Shown: piece by piece, positions 52,401-63,442 of the stretch
Numbering within the stretch: position 1 is the stretch's first letter
Layout: each line of letters begins with the position of its first letter
Source: Tieghemiomyces parasiticus
Taxonomy: Eukaryota > Kickxellomycota > Dimargaritomycetes > Dimargaritales > Dimargaritaceae
DNA length: 64,000 nucleotides
NCBI GenBank assembly: GCA_027575765.1
Contig: JANBPT010000020.1
Span: 59,747-123,746 of the forward strand
Reading direction: 5' to 3'
Notes under the pieces: generated by a model
What the model saw: only the letters and a program-made list of their open reading frames with translations
Databases searched by the model: none
What the model was told of the DNA's origin: nothing
Made by a program: the position numbers and the translations under genes

Positions 52401-55400
52401 TCTGGTTCGACCTGGACGCCCTCGAGTCTTCCGTCGTGCTGCGACTGTTTCAGTTCCTCTCGGGCGGCCCTCTGGGTCCGGATAACCAGTCAGATATCAT
52501 CGGACACCTGCAGTCCCTGGGAAAGGACGTGGACGGCAACCCGCTGGCCTGCCTGTGCTCCCTCTTCCGGCTGTTCCAGGCGTGTGAAAAGGCGGGCAAC
52601 GCTGGGTCGCTGGCGGACATTGATGTCCCGCTGGGCTGCGGGGTCCTCCTCTTCCGCCGTACGCCGCTGGTCAGCGGCGACTTCGAGCAGTGGACCGAAC
52701 CGGACAAGGCCCGCGCCATGACCGGCCTCCTGGCGGCTATTAATTGGTATCGCGAGCTGCTCAACGCCTACGCTGACCAGACCGATCCAGGCATCCGCGA
52801 ACGGGTTATCCGGCGACTAGGACACGCCGTGCACCTGCAAAGCTGGCTGACCGTCCTTAATCGGTCAGCCCAGACCGCATTCAATCCGGTCGGGACGCTC
52901 CTACCGCCGGCCGACTGGCAGCACGATCCGGGAACTCCTGGCATTGGAATCAAAGGCGATTCTACCTGTTTGTCGCAAGGTTACCTTCGTGAACTAACCC
53001 TCGACGCCTTCCGGATCCTCCAATTCAGCACTCTAGCCCCCTGGGGCACTGTGGCCACCGCAAAGGGCAACACGCCCACCCTGGCGCCGTCTGACCTCGT
53101 CTACCTTCTAGATGACCTGACTCAGAAGATGGAGGGTACCCTGTGCAAGGCTCAATTCCTGTCAGTTCCCAGCACTTGGTGTATTGGTCGCGATTATGAT
53201 GGCATCCGTGGTGCGCCGAACGGCGGTACCGCACTTCAGGTTTCTGGAGGGTCGGAGGATCAAGGGCACCAGATTTTTTGTCGCCTACTGCCCCTTGTCC
53301 CATCATTGGCAGTTGCCCTACAGGTCGCCTTTGCCGCCGTGGCCAATGCGGCAGCCGAAACCGTGGACTCGGTTAGCCCCAACAGCGAAGATTCGGCGTT
53401 GGTGGCCGAAGTCGATGCCGATCCCGCCTCAGCCTACCGGCGCTGCCTGGAACTGTTACTCACATTATGTGGTCAATATCTCCGTTGGAGTGGGCTCCGG
53501 GAACCTCGACACCGGGCTCTCTTAATCGAAACCCTAGGATGCTGGGGTGGAATCGTGGCGGATCCAGGTCGTGGTACTGTAGACGACGACGAACCCACTC
53601 TGTTGGCCCATTCCTGGGCGGTATTCGACCGGTTGACCCGTGCCACCGCCTCGTGTCACATCCCGGCGGTTGGGTTGCGTGTGCTCAAACTACTCCACCA
53701 GATTTACGAACTCAACTGGTGCCACCTCCACCCACAGGATGTCGCCCTGGTCACAATCAAGGAGTGCCGCAAACCGTACCAGATGCGGCAAGGCGGATTT
53801 ACATTCTATCCGGAATTCCACCGGCTCGGTCTGAAGGTCTCCGAAGTAGCGGCCGGGCTGCTGGGTAGTTTGGGTGCGTCAGGCCCCCGAATCGATGCGG
53901 CAAACGGCGACGGCGAGGACGACGACGAGGAAGCGACTCCTGAAACCGAGGGTCGGCACGCCCTGGTCACGCCGCGCGGCTTTAAATCGGCCGACCTAGT
54001 CTACTTGTTGCAGACCGAAATAACGTTTGCCGCCGATCCCGTAGCCCGGATCACAACCTACGCCAACGCCGGATTTGCAGCAATGCTGGCGGACGATCCC
54101 CGACCGCCGCCAGAGTTTCCGCTCCTTACGCCCAAGACGTTCCCGGTGTTCTACCGGTCCGTGACGGTCGCCCTGACGGAGGTGGTTGCTGGGTTCGAAG
54201 TGCCCGAAGTCACCTTGCTAACGACCGGACTGGCCCAGCCCCGGCCCGGGGATCCACGAGCCGAAGACGGCGACTTCGGCCCGGCTGGGGTGACCCGCCG
54301 GTTGAGCGAAATCCAGGCCGCAGTTGACGTGTGGCGTGCCCTAATCGGGTTGGTGCAGGTACGCGACTCGCACGAGTTCCTCATCCCGGCCCTACGCTGC
54401 GGGCGCTACTTCGCGGCGGCCTTTATCGCCACCTGCGTGGTGTTCATGGAGCGTCACTTCCGGGTCACTCGAACCCGATTGTCGGCCATTTTTAAACCAC
54501 TCCAGCGCACCACCCGTACTTTGCAGACCATGTGCGGACACGCCAAGGCCACACGCGACCCGCAGCTCGCCGCCCTGGTGCCACCGCTGCGTAAGGAACT
54601 GGAGAAGCTGGTTTACCGCATCAAGGCCATGTTTGAACGAAACAACTGTCTAGCGGCCTTCTCAGTGGGCAGCCTCAAGCACCGGAACCTAGCTGGGGAG
54701 GAGGTGCCATCACAGATGCCCCCACCGCCGGACGCAGGTGAGTTCTCGGGCGACTCGGATGACGACGGTGACGAGCACGACGGACTGCCCAGCGGGATGA
54801 ATGATCCAACGTTAGAGGTGGACGACGTGGGCGAGTTGATGCAGAGTTTAGTCGACCGCTTAAGCGACAGTGAGGCGGACGGGGTTGACCACCGGGATCG
54901 GGACCCAGTCTCCTCCGACCAGGTCACAGAACGTAGCGGGGTACGTAAAAAGGCGGCTAAACGGCCCCCTGCCGAAAAACCCGGCCCAAAAAAGCGCCCT
55001 AGGGCCCGCGCCACCGACCAGCCGGAGACCGTGGACCGGCCGCCAACGCACGACAAACCTCTCAATAAGGTAAGTGTAGGTTGTCAATTGGAAAGAAAAG
55101 AAAGAGCATGTCGCTCCAGTTGAGAAAACTTCGAATTACTAGGTATTCTGACGGTGGAAACCCGATTTATGCAGAACAACATATATATATATATGTACAT
55201 GTATATGTAGATAATCACAACTATATGCTACCCTCACTGACACTTTCCTTTCCTCACGACCTCTTATCTATCAGAAACAACACCGGGCCGCTAGGTTTGG
55301 CAACCTGATGGCCCGAAAGGAACGACGCGAGCGAGGGCGCCGGGCTGCTGAGGAGGAAGCCACTGACAACCAGTTGAGCAACAGCCAAGTGGGGGTCAGT

Positions 55401-55439
55401 GGAGATTCAGATCACGCTGATACAATGGAGGAAGAGTAG
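49402..55439 (+). CDS. FANCD2: Fanconi anaemia group D2 protein (FANCD2)
   Basis: The DNA clamp that is monoubiquitinated with FANCI at interstrand cross-links and stalled forks. Exons: 49402-49519, 49713-49896, 50049-50159, 50293-50389, 50561-50641, 50819-50920, 51086-55069 and 55275-55439. From the first in-frame ATG (49444) they close to 1,599 aa. A small 5' exon may be missing. Diagnostic blocks: SLIRLLLGVQPIQSDLIEYL, ALVVRQLRWLDYITDPERL, SLPDIVTDAEHE and NSDLTVPILDALSNLQC. The central stretch YRQEVVGALVTHVGSGDRAE ... VFVRGILDYIDNL ... LRKQLSSHVEKYKILGIIGG is nearly identical to animal FANCD2 in pattern. The lysines at 51980 and 51986 lie where the monoubiquitinated lysine (human Lys561) is found. 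The C-terminus is acidic, then Lys/Arg-rich and probably disordered. All introns but the last lie in the first 650 coding bases. Confidence 0.95.
55181..55194. repeat. (AT)7 microsatellite in the last FANCD2 intron
   Basis: Seven AT dinucleotides followed by an imperfect GTACATGTATATG extension, inside the intron 55070-55274. Confidence 0.85.
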
Positions 55440-56498
55440 CGTCTAGGGGAGGGGAGATCTCGGGTGTCGATCATATTCTCCAAATGATACCCTTTTTTCT
55501 TTTTCTTTATTTACCCTGATACTGCAAAATATTTAGTCAGGTATGGTCGGCTTATTGAGTCTCCGTAACTCATCTACATAACATATATATTAAAATCAGC
55601 GCCATACCCATTAAGTTATGGTTTTGATTACACTCCCCGCCAATCATTTCAAATGGACTGGTGAAAGTTTGGTCATGGGGTGGCGGTAGATCGCCCCCCT
55701 CCTCTCCCATTTTTCCGCCTCCGAATGAGCTTGCCAGTTCACTCTCACTCCCACTCACTAAGGCCAAAGCTTTGGGAAGCGGAAGCAAATGAAGGGCAGG
55801 ATATGGGTGAATACGAAGGGGGAATAGAGACGACATCGGCGGCCCCAGGAGTCACTTCGGCCCGACGGGTGGTTGCTTGCTGTCGTACCGTCCATGCCCG
55901 GTAAGCTTATTTTCTGAGGTCTGCCGGTACGATTATCATTAGGAATCACGCAATGGCCAGGCAATTCGGATATTCTGCCTCATTAACCTGCCACTATCTC
56001 ACAAATACGCTATACATTTTAATGGTGGGGAGGGGGGAGAGAAGCGTTGTTAATTTTTAGGATTGTCGATTAGCGACGAGACGCTGTGCTCGCAAAAAAA
56101 AGTAGAAGAAGAATACATTAGATACGGAGATGAGAGGGGGAGATAAGAGACATGGCGTAAAGTTATGTATACGAGAGCCAGGCATGTGTAGACGTGGCAT
56201 AAAGAGGATGGTGACGACTATAGAGTTAAGAGGAAGGGGGGGAAATGATGCGAGCGGAAGGCGTAAAAAAGAAAAATGAAGTTGTGTGGTAGAATAGGGC
56301 TGAAAAGTGAAGAAGAGGTTGAGCCAAGAGGCCAGAGTGGAAAAGAAAGGGATATAAAAACGATCTTATACATGTTAAAAAGGGAGTCGATACGGGTTGG
56401 CACTGACGGACCATGAGGGAGGACGAGGGGAAGGGAGCTACGGCTGGGATTGGGGTGAAGAGGATATTGCGCCCGTACCTAGGCCACGGCGAAACGCC
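55440..56498. terminator. Convergent 3' region, FANCD2 / UPF0658 protein
   Basis: A+T-rich spacer between convergent genes. Downstream of FANCD2 there are T-rich tracts (CCTTTTTTCTTTTTCTTTAT, 55491-55510) and ATATATATTAAAAT (about 55581-55594). On the other side the plus strand is purine-rich, with poly-A around 56094-56101. These fit transcript ends. No gene is seen. Confidence 0.45.
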
Positions 56499-57966
56499 CT
56501 ATGTAATGGACCAACGCTTGTTGGGATCCTGCCCGTCGAGGTTGACCATACCGATGGATGACGGCTGCTTGGTGAGATGGAACTTGAGGTTCTTGCCGAA
56601 ATTCCGCAGGGTCATGTAGGCGACACCGGCCGTGAGGGCATCCAAAAGGCAGTCTACCACCAGAAACATGGAGAGGACGATCCGCGAGTTACCAAATTTG
56701 TCTACACAGTTGGCGCGACACGACACGTCGAGGTCTGGGCAGGCGGGTTCGCAGGAGAGATAGGACGCGGCGGGGTTGTGGATGGTGTAGAGCTTGATGA
56801 TAAAGTACACAAACATGGCCACACAGCCCAGCAGGAAGGCGATCATACCGATACGGTGCTCGCGACGGACCGAAAAATAGGCGATGGTGAGCATGGTGAT
56901 ACTGGCGACTAAGGACATGACGATGTGGACGGCTAAATCAGTGTAGGCCGAGTTGGGTAAAATGACCAGGACAATGTACTGAATAGAGAAGCCGATGAAA
57001 AAGTACACATCCACCTTCAGAAAGACGATGAACACCTGGTAGGTACGGTAGATACTCCGCATGTGCATGTCGGCACCAATCTTCTTGTAGATGCTCCAAC
57101 CGTACACCTGGTACAGCCGATAGGCCTGGTACACGAGGCCCAGGGAGAAGACAATGGCCACCCCGATGGCGGCAAACTCGAGTGACCGGGGCACGGCGGC
57201 GCCATCGTTCTGGACCGGGGAGCCGGTGGCAAAGGAAATTATGTCATTCATGGCGGCGATGGCACGGTCCCGCTGGAAGACCTGTACCACCGAATACCCA
57301 GAGAGGCAGACATTAAACACGGCTAGAGCGATGACCTGAATGGTGTTTTTGTTGTAGGTGGCATTGAGACAGAGGTAGACCTGGAAAAGCTGGGCGGCGA
57401 TGTAGAGGGCAAAATAGACCGGTACAGCCTCAGCGTTCTTGCGGGCGGCGGCGAATTGCTTCTTGTTGAGGCCGATGGCGGTTGAGGAGATGGCGGTGAG
57501 GTTTCGGACCTCTTCGTTGTGGAGGATAATCAATACGACCTCAATGACAGACATCACAATACACTGGGCAAAGATGGTGATAATGGAGATACGGACCCAC
57601 TTGGTGTCGCCCGTGGTGTAGGCCTCCGCCTGTAGAGGGTCGAAAATAGCAGCACAGGGGGAGGGGCGAGGTGGGATAAGTCAGGCGTCAAGAAAATGAA
57701 AGTTAGGGTTCTGTGGTGGCGGTCAGGTGGTGGGCTCCTTCGGAGCGTGGGGACGAGCGCGCCTCGCATAGGCTACTCTATCCTTGCCCGCGCAAGATGA
57801 TAGTCGCGGCACATTTCGACGGCTAGAAAACCATCGAAATAATGTTCCCGAGACGCGGCAGGATTGATAGCGCGACTAAAGAGGGGGGAATCTCCACTCG
57901 CCAAGGCTCACAGCCGAGATTAAGGTAACTTACAAAGGAGGCCTTCCAGCGCCCGATCATACCCAT
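56499..57966 (-). CDS. UPF0658-family Golgi membrane protein
   Basis: A fungal multi-spanning membrane protein of unknown molecular role; family members in fission yeast localise to the Golgi. Exons 57966-57934 and 57629-56499 join phase 0 to phase 0 (donor GTAAGT, acceptor CTCTACAG; 304-nt intron), giving 387 aa. About eight hydrophobic helices are seen. The first follows TGDTKWVRISIITIFAQC; the second and third carry the family pattern PVYFALYIAAQLFQVYLCLNA-x4-NTIQVIALAVFN. A luminal loop near the C-terminus contains four cysteines (CEPACPDLDVSCRANC). The C-terminal tail is short and hydrophilic. The start is uncertain: the reading frame stays open about 220 nt upstream of 57966, with Pro/Ser/Tyr-rich coding-like sequence but no ATG, so a further 5' exon is possible. 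Convergent with FANCD2. Confidence 0.85.
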
Positions 57967-60120
57967 CGGGTAGGTAGTATAGCGCGGGGTGGGTGACGGC
58001 GGCTGTGGTGGCGGGGACGGGGAGGAGACGTAGCCGTAGGGGTGAAAAGGCGACAGCTTGGCGGACGGGCTACGGGCGGGGTCTGGACGGAGGCCCACCG
58101 CGTAGAGTCGAAAGAAGGGGTGATTGCGGGCCAGCAGGCGGTTGGAGACCAAGGAAAGGGAGTTCACGAAACAACTATGGGTAGTGGTCAACAGCAGTGG
58201 CTGGTAGGTAAAAGGGTGCGCGCGGTCGGGACGAGTGGAATAACGGAAAAGTCGGGCCTATAGAGCAAGGGATTCCGGCCGAAACCAGCGGCGACGGAGC
58301 GAAGGTGAGCGGAACGTAAAGAAGGTAAGCAGCGGGCCGGCGGTTGCCTACGGGGGATAAAGGAGGCGGGATGGCAAACGAGATGGCGGAGGTTAAATAA
58401 AACAAAATACTCAAGCGCGGGGCTGGTTGGAGGGTGAGGCGCAGGAACAGGCGGGGAAAAAAAAGTCCCGCAGTAGTTGAGATGACCGTCGGAGGGCCAA
58501 TTGAGGGAGATGCTGGCGAGTAGGCAGTAGAGGGCGAAGGGCTAAATGAAGTGGCCGAGCGACCGGAGTAGATAAGGGAAATAGGTCTGCCGGAGGTGGG
58601 GGGCGGAATGTAAAGACAGACTTCAAGGAACGGATTCAAGGCCCAGAGTATAGGTGGTGCGACATCCCCGAGTGCGGAGGAACGTATGGGGGCAGGTGGG
58701 CGAGGGGGTGGGTCGTACGGAGTGGACGACGGGGAGAAAGAGCGCGAGGGCCACCCAACAAAGCTGGGTTACAGAGAGTGGGCCGGGCGAATTGGAGCGA
58801 TAGCGGGGGGGGGGGCTAGATGGGAGCAAGTGGCCAGAGTTAAAAAACGGTAGCAAAAATGAGCGAGGGGCGAGTGGGCGGTGCAAATGGTCAGGCCGGC
58901 TATATGAACTATGGACGGCCTGGTCAATAATTATGCATCTCTGGTAGATAATATCGTTGAGGCAAAACCCACTGTCAGGTACGATGGTCAGGGGGCCCGT
59001 GGTCCAAAGTGATCACGGCTCAGCAGGAGCAAACTCTAAAGTAAACAAACTAGGGAATAAGGAGGAGTCTACCAGCGTCCGGGCGGCACCCGAGCAATAT
59101 AAATGCCCCCCCCAGACCCCAGAGGGCACCAGGAGAGGCCTGCGGTTCAGTAGACGGCAATCGTAAGCGGAGTTTTTCTGTCAACTACCCGGCCAGTGCA
59201 GTGGAGGTTGATCCGCTGGTCGGCTTGGCACGCTACTCCGGCCCAGCCGGCCTGTGACCCAAGCTCGCGGTCGCTCCCAGCGAGGATCTTCACCCCGCAC
59301 GGGGTCGGCCCTTCTTCCATGCACCTAACCTCTCATCAACCGACCACGCTCCCACTCCGAGCCCATGGCGAATCGGGGTACGCACCTGGCCGCCTCCATG
59401 TTAATTAAATGATAGCTATCTTAGAAGCGACCGGTAATGGGGGGGCCGATGGGCTGAGCTACCACAAGGGGCGTACCAGTCCACCCTATGGACCGATTAG
59501 GCTACGACCGTCGTGCCTCCGTCCCCTGCCCCCCAAGCCCTGCGCCATGATTATATAAGGCAGGAAGGGGGTGAGGGCAAAAACGAGTAGGGGGAGAGCA
59601 GATAAGTCGGTGTGCACTGTGTACTTCTCATTGGCCTACGGGGCAGGAGTGGTGCAAGGGGATCCGCCCGATAGGTCGGGTAAGGTATATAAAGACAACA
59701 ACAACGCCATAGGAAACAGCGGGGCCGCTGGAAGCCCTGGGGCAAGGGACCGGGGATTTCAACCAGCTTCCAACTTGGTCATCTAGGCTGTTTATGCTCT
59801 ACCAAAACAAGCACGGTGGTGGTGGGCAGGCCACACCCATGTAGGCCAACTGGTCATTAGGGCCGTTCGATTCCAGCCACCAGAGCAACGTGCCAAATCC
59901 CCCACCCCTCTTTCTGACATACAGCGATGCTGCCCATTGTTTACATATTTTTTTTCTGCTGACCCATCCTCACCACCCACTCGACACCCTATTCAACATT
60001 CTTCCTCGCCCGTTACCTTGCCCCAACTACGAGTGCCCGATCGACCCTCCCTACGCTGCAGGCACCTCGAACTCGCCACCCAATCAGTCCACCAGTCCTG
60101 CCGAAACGGGACCCTTGACC
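57967..60120. promoter_or_regulatory. Divergent region, UPF0658 protein / CENP-C-like
   Basis: A 2.2-kb interval with both promoters. From 57967 to about 58900 the plus strand is strongly purine-rich (pyrimidine-rich toward the UPF0658 gene), with an 11-base G run at 58805-58815. The part at 57967-58190 may be coding in the minus direction as an N-terminal extension. From about 59940 to 60120 the plus strand is C/T-rich and leads to ACC-ATG at 60121. No other gene is supported. Confidence 0.45.
58805..58815. repeat. 11-base poly-G run
   Basis: Homopolymer of eleven G on the plus strand within purine-rich upstream sequence of the UPF0658 gene. Its length is prone to sequencing error. Confidence 0.8.
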
Positions 60121-62569
60121 ATGTCGCGCAAATCCCGTCACGGGAATGCCGCACTCGGTCCGCAGACCGAGAAGCTCTACTTCCACATCCCTGACACCGT
60201 CCCCAAGGACGCCGACGGTCTTGACAATGTGGACGCCTTCTTCGCTGCCGCCCAGGTTGTCAGGGCTCCCTCGACACCTGCTGCCTTCCGTGCCAAAGCC
60301 GGTTTGCCAAAGCCGACTGCCGTGCTACCACTGGCAGACGGGACCAACCGTGACCTAGATGTCGATGTTACCGCGACCGAGTCGCCATGCCGGGTCAGAC
60401 TCGGCCAGACGCCGACGGGTATCTCTAGTCTCTTATCGCCCTCCCAGGTGTTCGGCTCCTACGATGGCGACGCGTTTTCACCAGCACCCAGTACGTTTTA
60501 CGCCGCGTCTGTCGGGCCTCAATCGGTTAAACGCGAACTCCAGACCCCCGCCCGTGACCTGCCCGTGGAGGCTGAGGTCTACACCCCTACGCCAGCTACC
60601 AGCAAGCGGCCCAGGAATTCACCGCCTCTTCAATGTCCAGGTGAGTAGCTCCGACGACTTTTTTTTAAAGCACTGACCTGGTCAGTGCCGCTGCCCATCT
60701 ACGTTAGGGTGGCGTCCGGTGCGGCAATGATATCATTCCTTGTACTCGCCCTAACCACTATATATTTATGGACGATGGCTATACCCGGTTCACGCCGATA
60801 CTTAGCCGAGCCTATGCTCATAACCCAGCCCGGTGCAGAACTACGGCCCCCCGTCGAAGCCACTCCGGAGTCGCCCCTCCGGTTTGACGACGGCGCCTCG
60901 CCGGATACCCCCACCCCATCCTGCTTGAGTCCCATACTGCCCGTCCTGTCCCCGCCTTCCGCGGTACCGACCTTGCCATGTATGGAGCCTGTACTTGAAG
61001 CCGAACCTAAGCCGCTCACGTCCCAGCCTGCAGCACGAAAACCCGAAGCCCCGGTTGCGCCGGCTGCTGCGCCGCTTCCGCTCCCGCCCGCCGCCCGACG
61101 ACTCAACCCGCGCCACACCGACTTTAGCTTACCGGGCCAGAAAACTGCACTGGAGAAGGACCTCAAGCGATGCAACGGCCACCGAATGTCCTTGGCCCTG
61201 ACCAAGCCCCGGGCACCGATCACTAAAGCCAATATATTTGGCTTGCGCAAATCATTAGCACCGGGTAGAGCCGTAGCTGGACCATCCACATCGTCCGAAG
61301 CTTCCAGGAGACCGAATGTCACCACCTCAGTGCCGACCGCGCGAGCTAGTACGACTAGCCACGGCAAGGTTGCTGTAGCGACTCGGTCTGGTCCCATCGT
61401 ATCGTCGGAGATCACTCCCCCAGTGGGTGCGGACCCACACCCTAATGCCATCGCGACCCAACTGATCATGGATATTGAGGAGCAAGGTAAGGCCATTGCG
61501 CCTGGGCTTTAATGTCGAATTTCCGCGCCTGCCCTCGGCTAAATACTAACCCACCCATGGCCTTGTTTACATACTACCACCTCTATCCATCTAGATGAGG
61601 CTGAACCAGAGATGGACCCTCGTTTCTCAGACCCACCGGATCCATCACCCACCATCCCTACGGACCCGGCTCCCACTACGCTGAGCGAGTTACCGCCAGA
61701 CGGTCCGATGTATTTGGAAACCGAGGTATCCCTACCGCCGCTCTCGCCTTCGTCGCCCACGGCTTCGCCGCCTATCCACCCAGTCTCAACTTCGAGGTTC
61801 GAGTACGCTTCCTTTTACGATGGGTACAGCGATCTGGCGGGTACTATCGGTACCGGTATGAGTAAGTGGGCGGTCCGGTTTTTTGACTCTCGATAGGGAA
61901 GCTGACGCGCTGAAGTCCCCTCTTTAGCTGCTAGCTACACGATACTTACGGATGTGCTATCTTTTTTGTACGTAATTCTTTCCGCATCACCTTTCTAGTC
62001 ACCAGCGGCGACCTCAAGGATATTTACGTCGGCCTCGTCGCCTCGCCCACGCTCTGTTCTGGCACCATGGACGTTGGTCCCAACTCGCAGTCCGGCCCCC
62101 ACCGCTTGACTGCCACCACCTTGGTAAGTTGGATTGTACTTTAGATATTGCAAGCACCAGAGCCCCCCGCCACGCCTCCCTGGGGACCTAATGGCGCTAA
62201 TACAAGGCCACCGGGTCGCTAATCATATTTATTCTGATAAACCACGCTCCACCCTCCGACCTCCACTTCGCTAGCTCTTTTATGTCGTTGAAGGGGAGGG
62301 CGAGGTCAAGATTGACAAGATACGTTTTTCATTCAAACCCGGCGCCCAATTCCAAGTGCCCTGTGGTAAGTAACGATCGGTAGGTGGGGGGATCGGAAGG
62401 CTGACGTGCGAGTCGGACAGCACTGCAGTACGTGTACGGTCCACCAGACTCTAACAGTCTCTCTTCTCACAACGTCCTACGTACATCCGGTTTCCCAGGC
62501 ACCCGCTACTGTATTTACAACCGCGCTAGCGTCAAGCTACGCATGTCGGCGGTGTGTATCCGAGAATAG
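60121..62569 (+). CDS. CENP-C/Mif2-like centromere protein with C-terminal cupin
   Basis: Probable inner-kinetochore protein. Exons 60121-60640, 60806-61486, 61595-61861, 61999-62123, 62275-62365 and 62499-62569 close to 584 aa with matching phases. The N-terminus (MSRKSRHGN ... DADGLDNVDAFFAAA) resembles the Mif2 N-terminal block, which ends in a similar E-x-VD-x-FF pattern. Residues of about 170-480 are Pro/Ser-rich and disordered. The end is the CENP-C cupin dimerisation fold: FEYASFYDG, then SGTMDVGPNSQSGPHRL, then LFYVVEGEGEVKIDKIRF-x-FKPGAQFQVPCGTRYCIYN. This matches the family order (FYVISGKVEV, GGMFQVPRGNYYSIRN). The CENP-A-binding CENP-C motif (Arg-rich, then a Trp-Trp or Tyr-Trp pair) is not visible. 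An alternative 45-nt first intron (60641-60685) is also in phase but would insert a membrane-helix-like segment, so I prefer the 165-nt version. Other cupin proteins are possible. Confidence 0.8.
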
Positions 62570-63442
62570 AGACGGCTTGGCTATAGTTATCCTAGATAGC
62601 CGCGCAGGTCATTTGCGCTCAGCACCGCGTCCGTGTTGGAAATGACATATTGCGGACACCCTTCCCCCCGTAAAAGTAACGAGGCATTTGCTTAAACCTG
62701 TTTTGTTAACAGCTCGACAAGGCCGTTGATGGATATGGCTAGCCCAGTTAATACAATGTACAAATGTTGGGTGCAGCTCACCCGGCGGTTTCAGACTAGT
62801 TCCAAACGGCCATATTTTTTACAGTCGCCAGTCACTTGGCCATGCTGGGCAGTACGTGAACCTTTGATTTCCTGTAATAGAAAATTCTTTACCATGTGCG
62901 AATTCAGATAAAACACACACACACAGACAGACCTTAATCTGGCTCGGATATCCCCACCATTGCGCATCAAGATACAGAGCGGGCTAACGTATCAATATCG
63001 GGGAAATGGAGTACGCGTGGCTGACGCTACCTAGTCCCCCTCCCCTCTCTTTACTGGATATCCCCACAGCTATAGGCGCGTTTGCCCGTGGGGTGGGACC
63101 AAAAGAGAGAAAATGGGAGTGGATTGTCCCGGACGGCGGGGCCAACACCAAGCAGCCGCACGGCCTACCCTACGTGGGTCTGCAACTTTGCGCAAGCCCC
63201 TCCCCCCATTGTAATTGCTGTTGCTGCTCCTCTCGATTGCCCGTGTGCTAGGGTCCCGGTCTCATAGGTGTCGACATTGACCCGCCAGAATTCCTACTTT
63301 CCCGACTATCGTTCTTTATTTTTTTATTGCCTTTAAAGCGACTTGCCACATTGGTTCATGACCTACTTTTCAACTTTTCAATCTCACTTCGCCTTATTAC
63401 CCCCCCTTTCCTTTCCACTCGCTCAGTTGAGCGCCTGAGACC
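62570..63442. promoter_or_regulatory. Region between CENP-C-like and CDC50
   Basis: No gene is supported. It includes an AC microsatellite near 62913-62924 and a strongly T/C-rich leader (about 63300-63430, with CTTTATTTTTTTATTG) directly before the CDC50 ATG. Confidence 0.45.
62913..62924. repeat. (AC)6 microsatellite
   Basis: Six AC dinucleotides followed by AGACAGAC, downstream of the CENP-C-like gene. Confidence 0.75.

Noticed and set aside
60686..60805. Membrane-helix-like segment that could be part of the CENP-C-like protein
   Set aside because: It is coding only if a 45-nt first intron is used. A 165-nt intron in the same phase, with a CTAAC branch site, removes it and gives a more sensible nuclear protein.
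60699..61496. 265-codon open frame on the minus strand
   Set aside because: Antisense to CENP-C-like exon 2. The plus strand has phase-consistent exons ending in a cupin.
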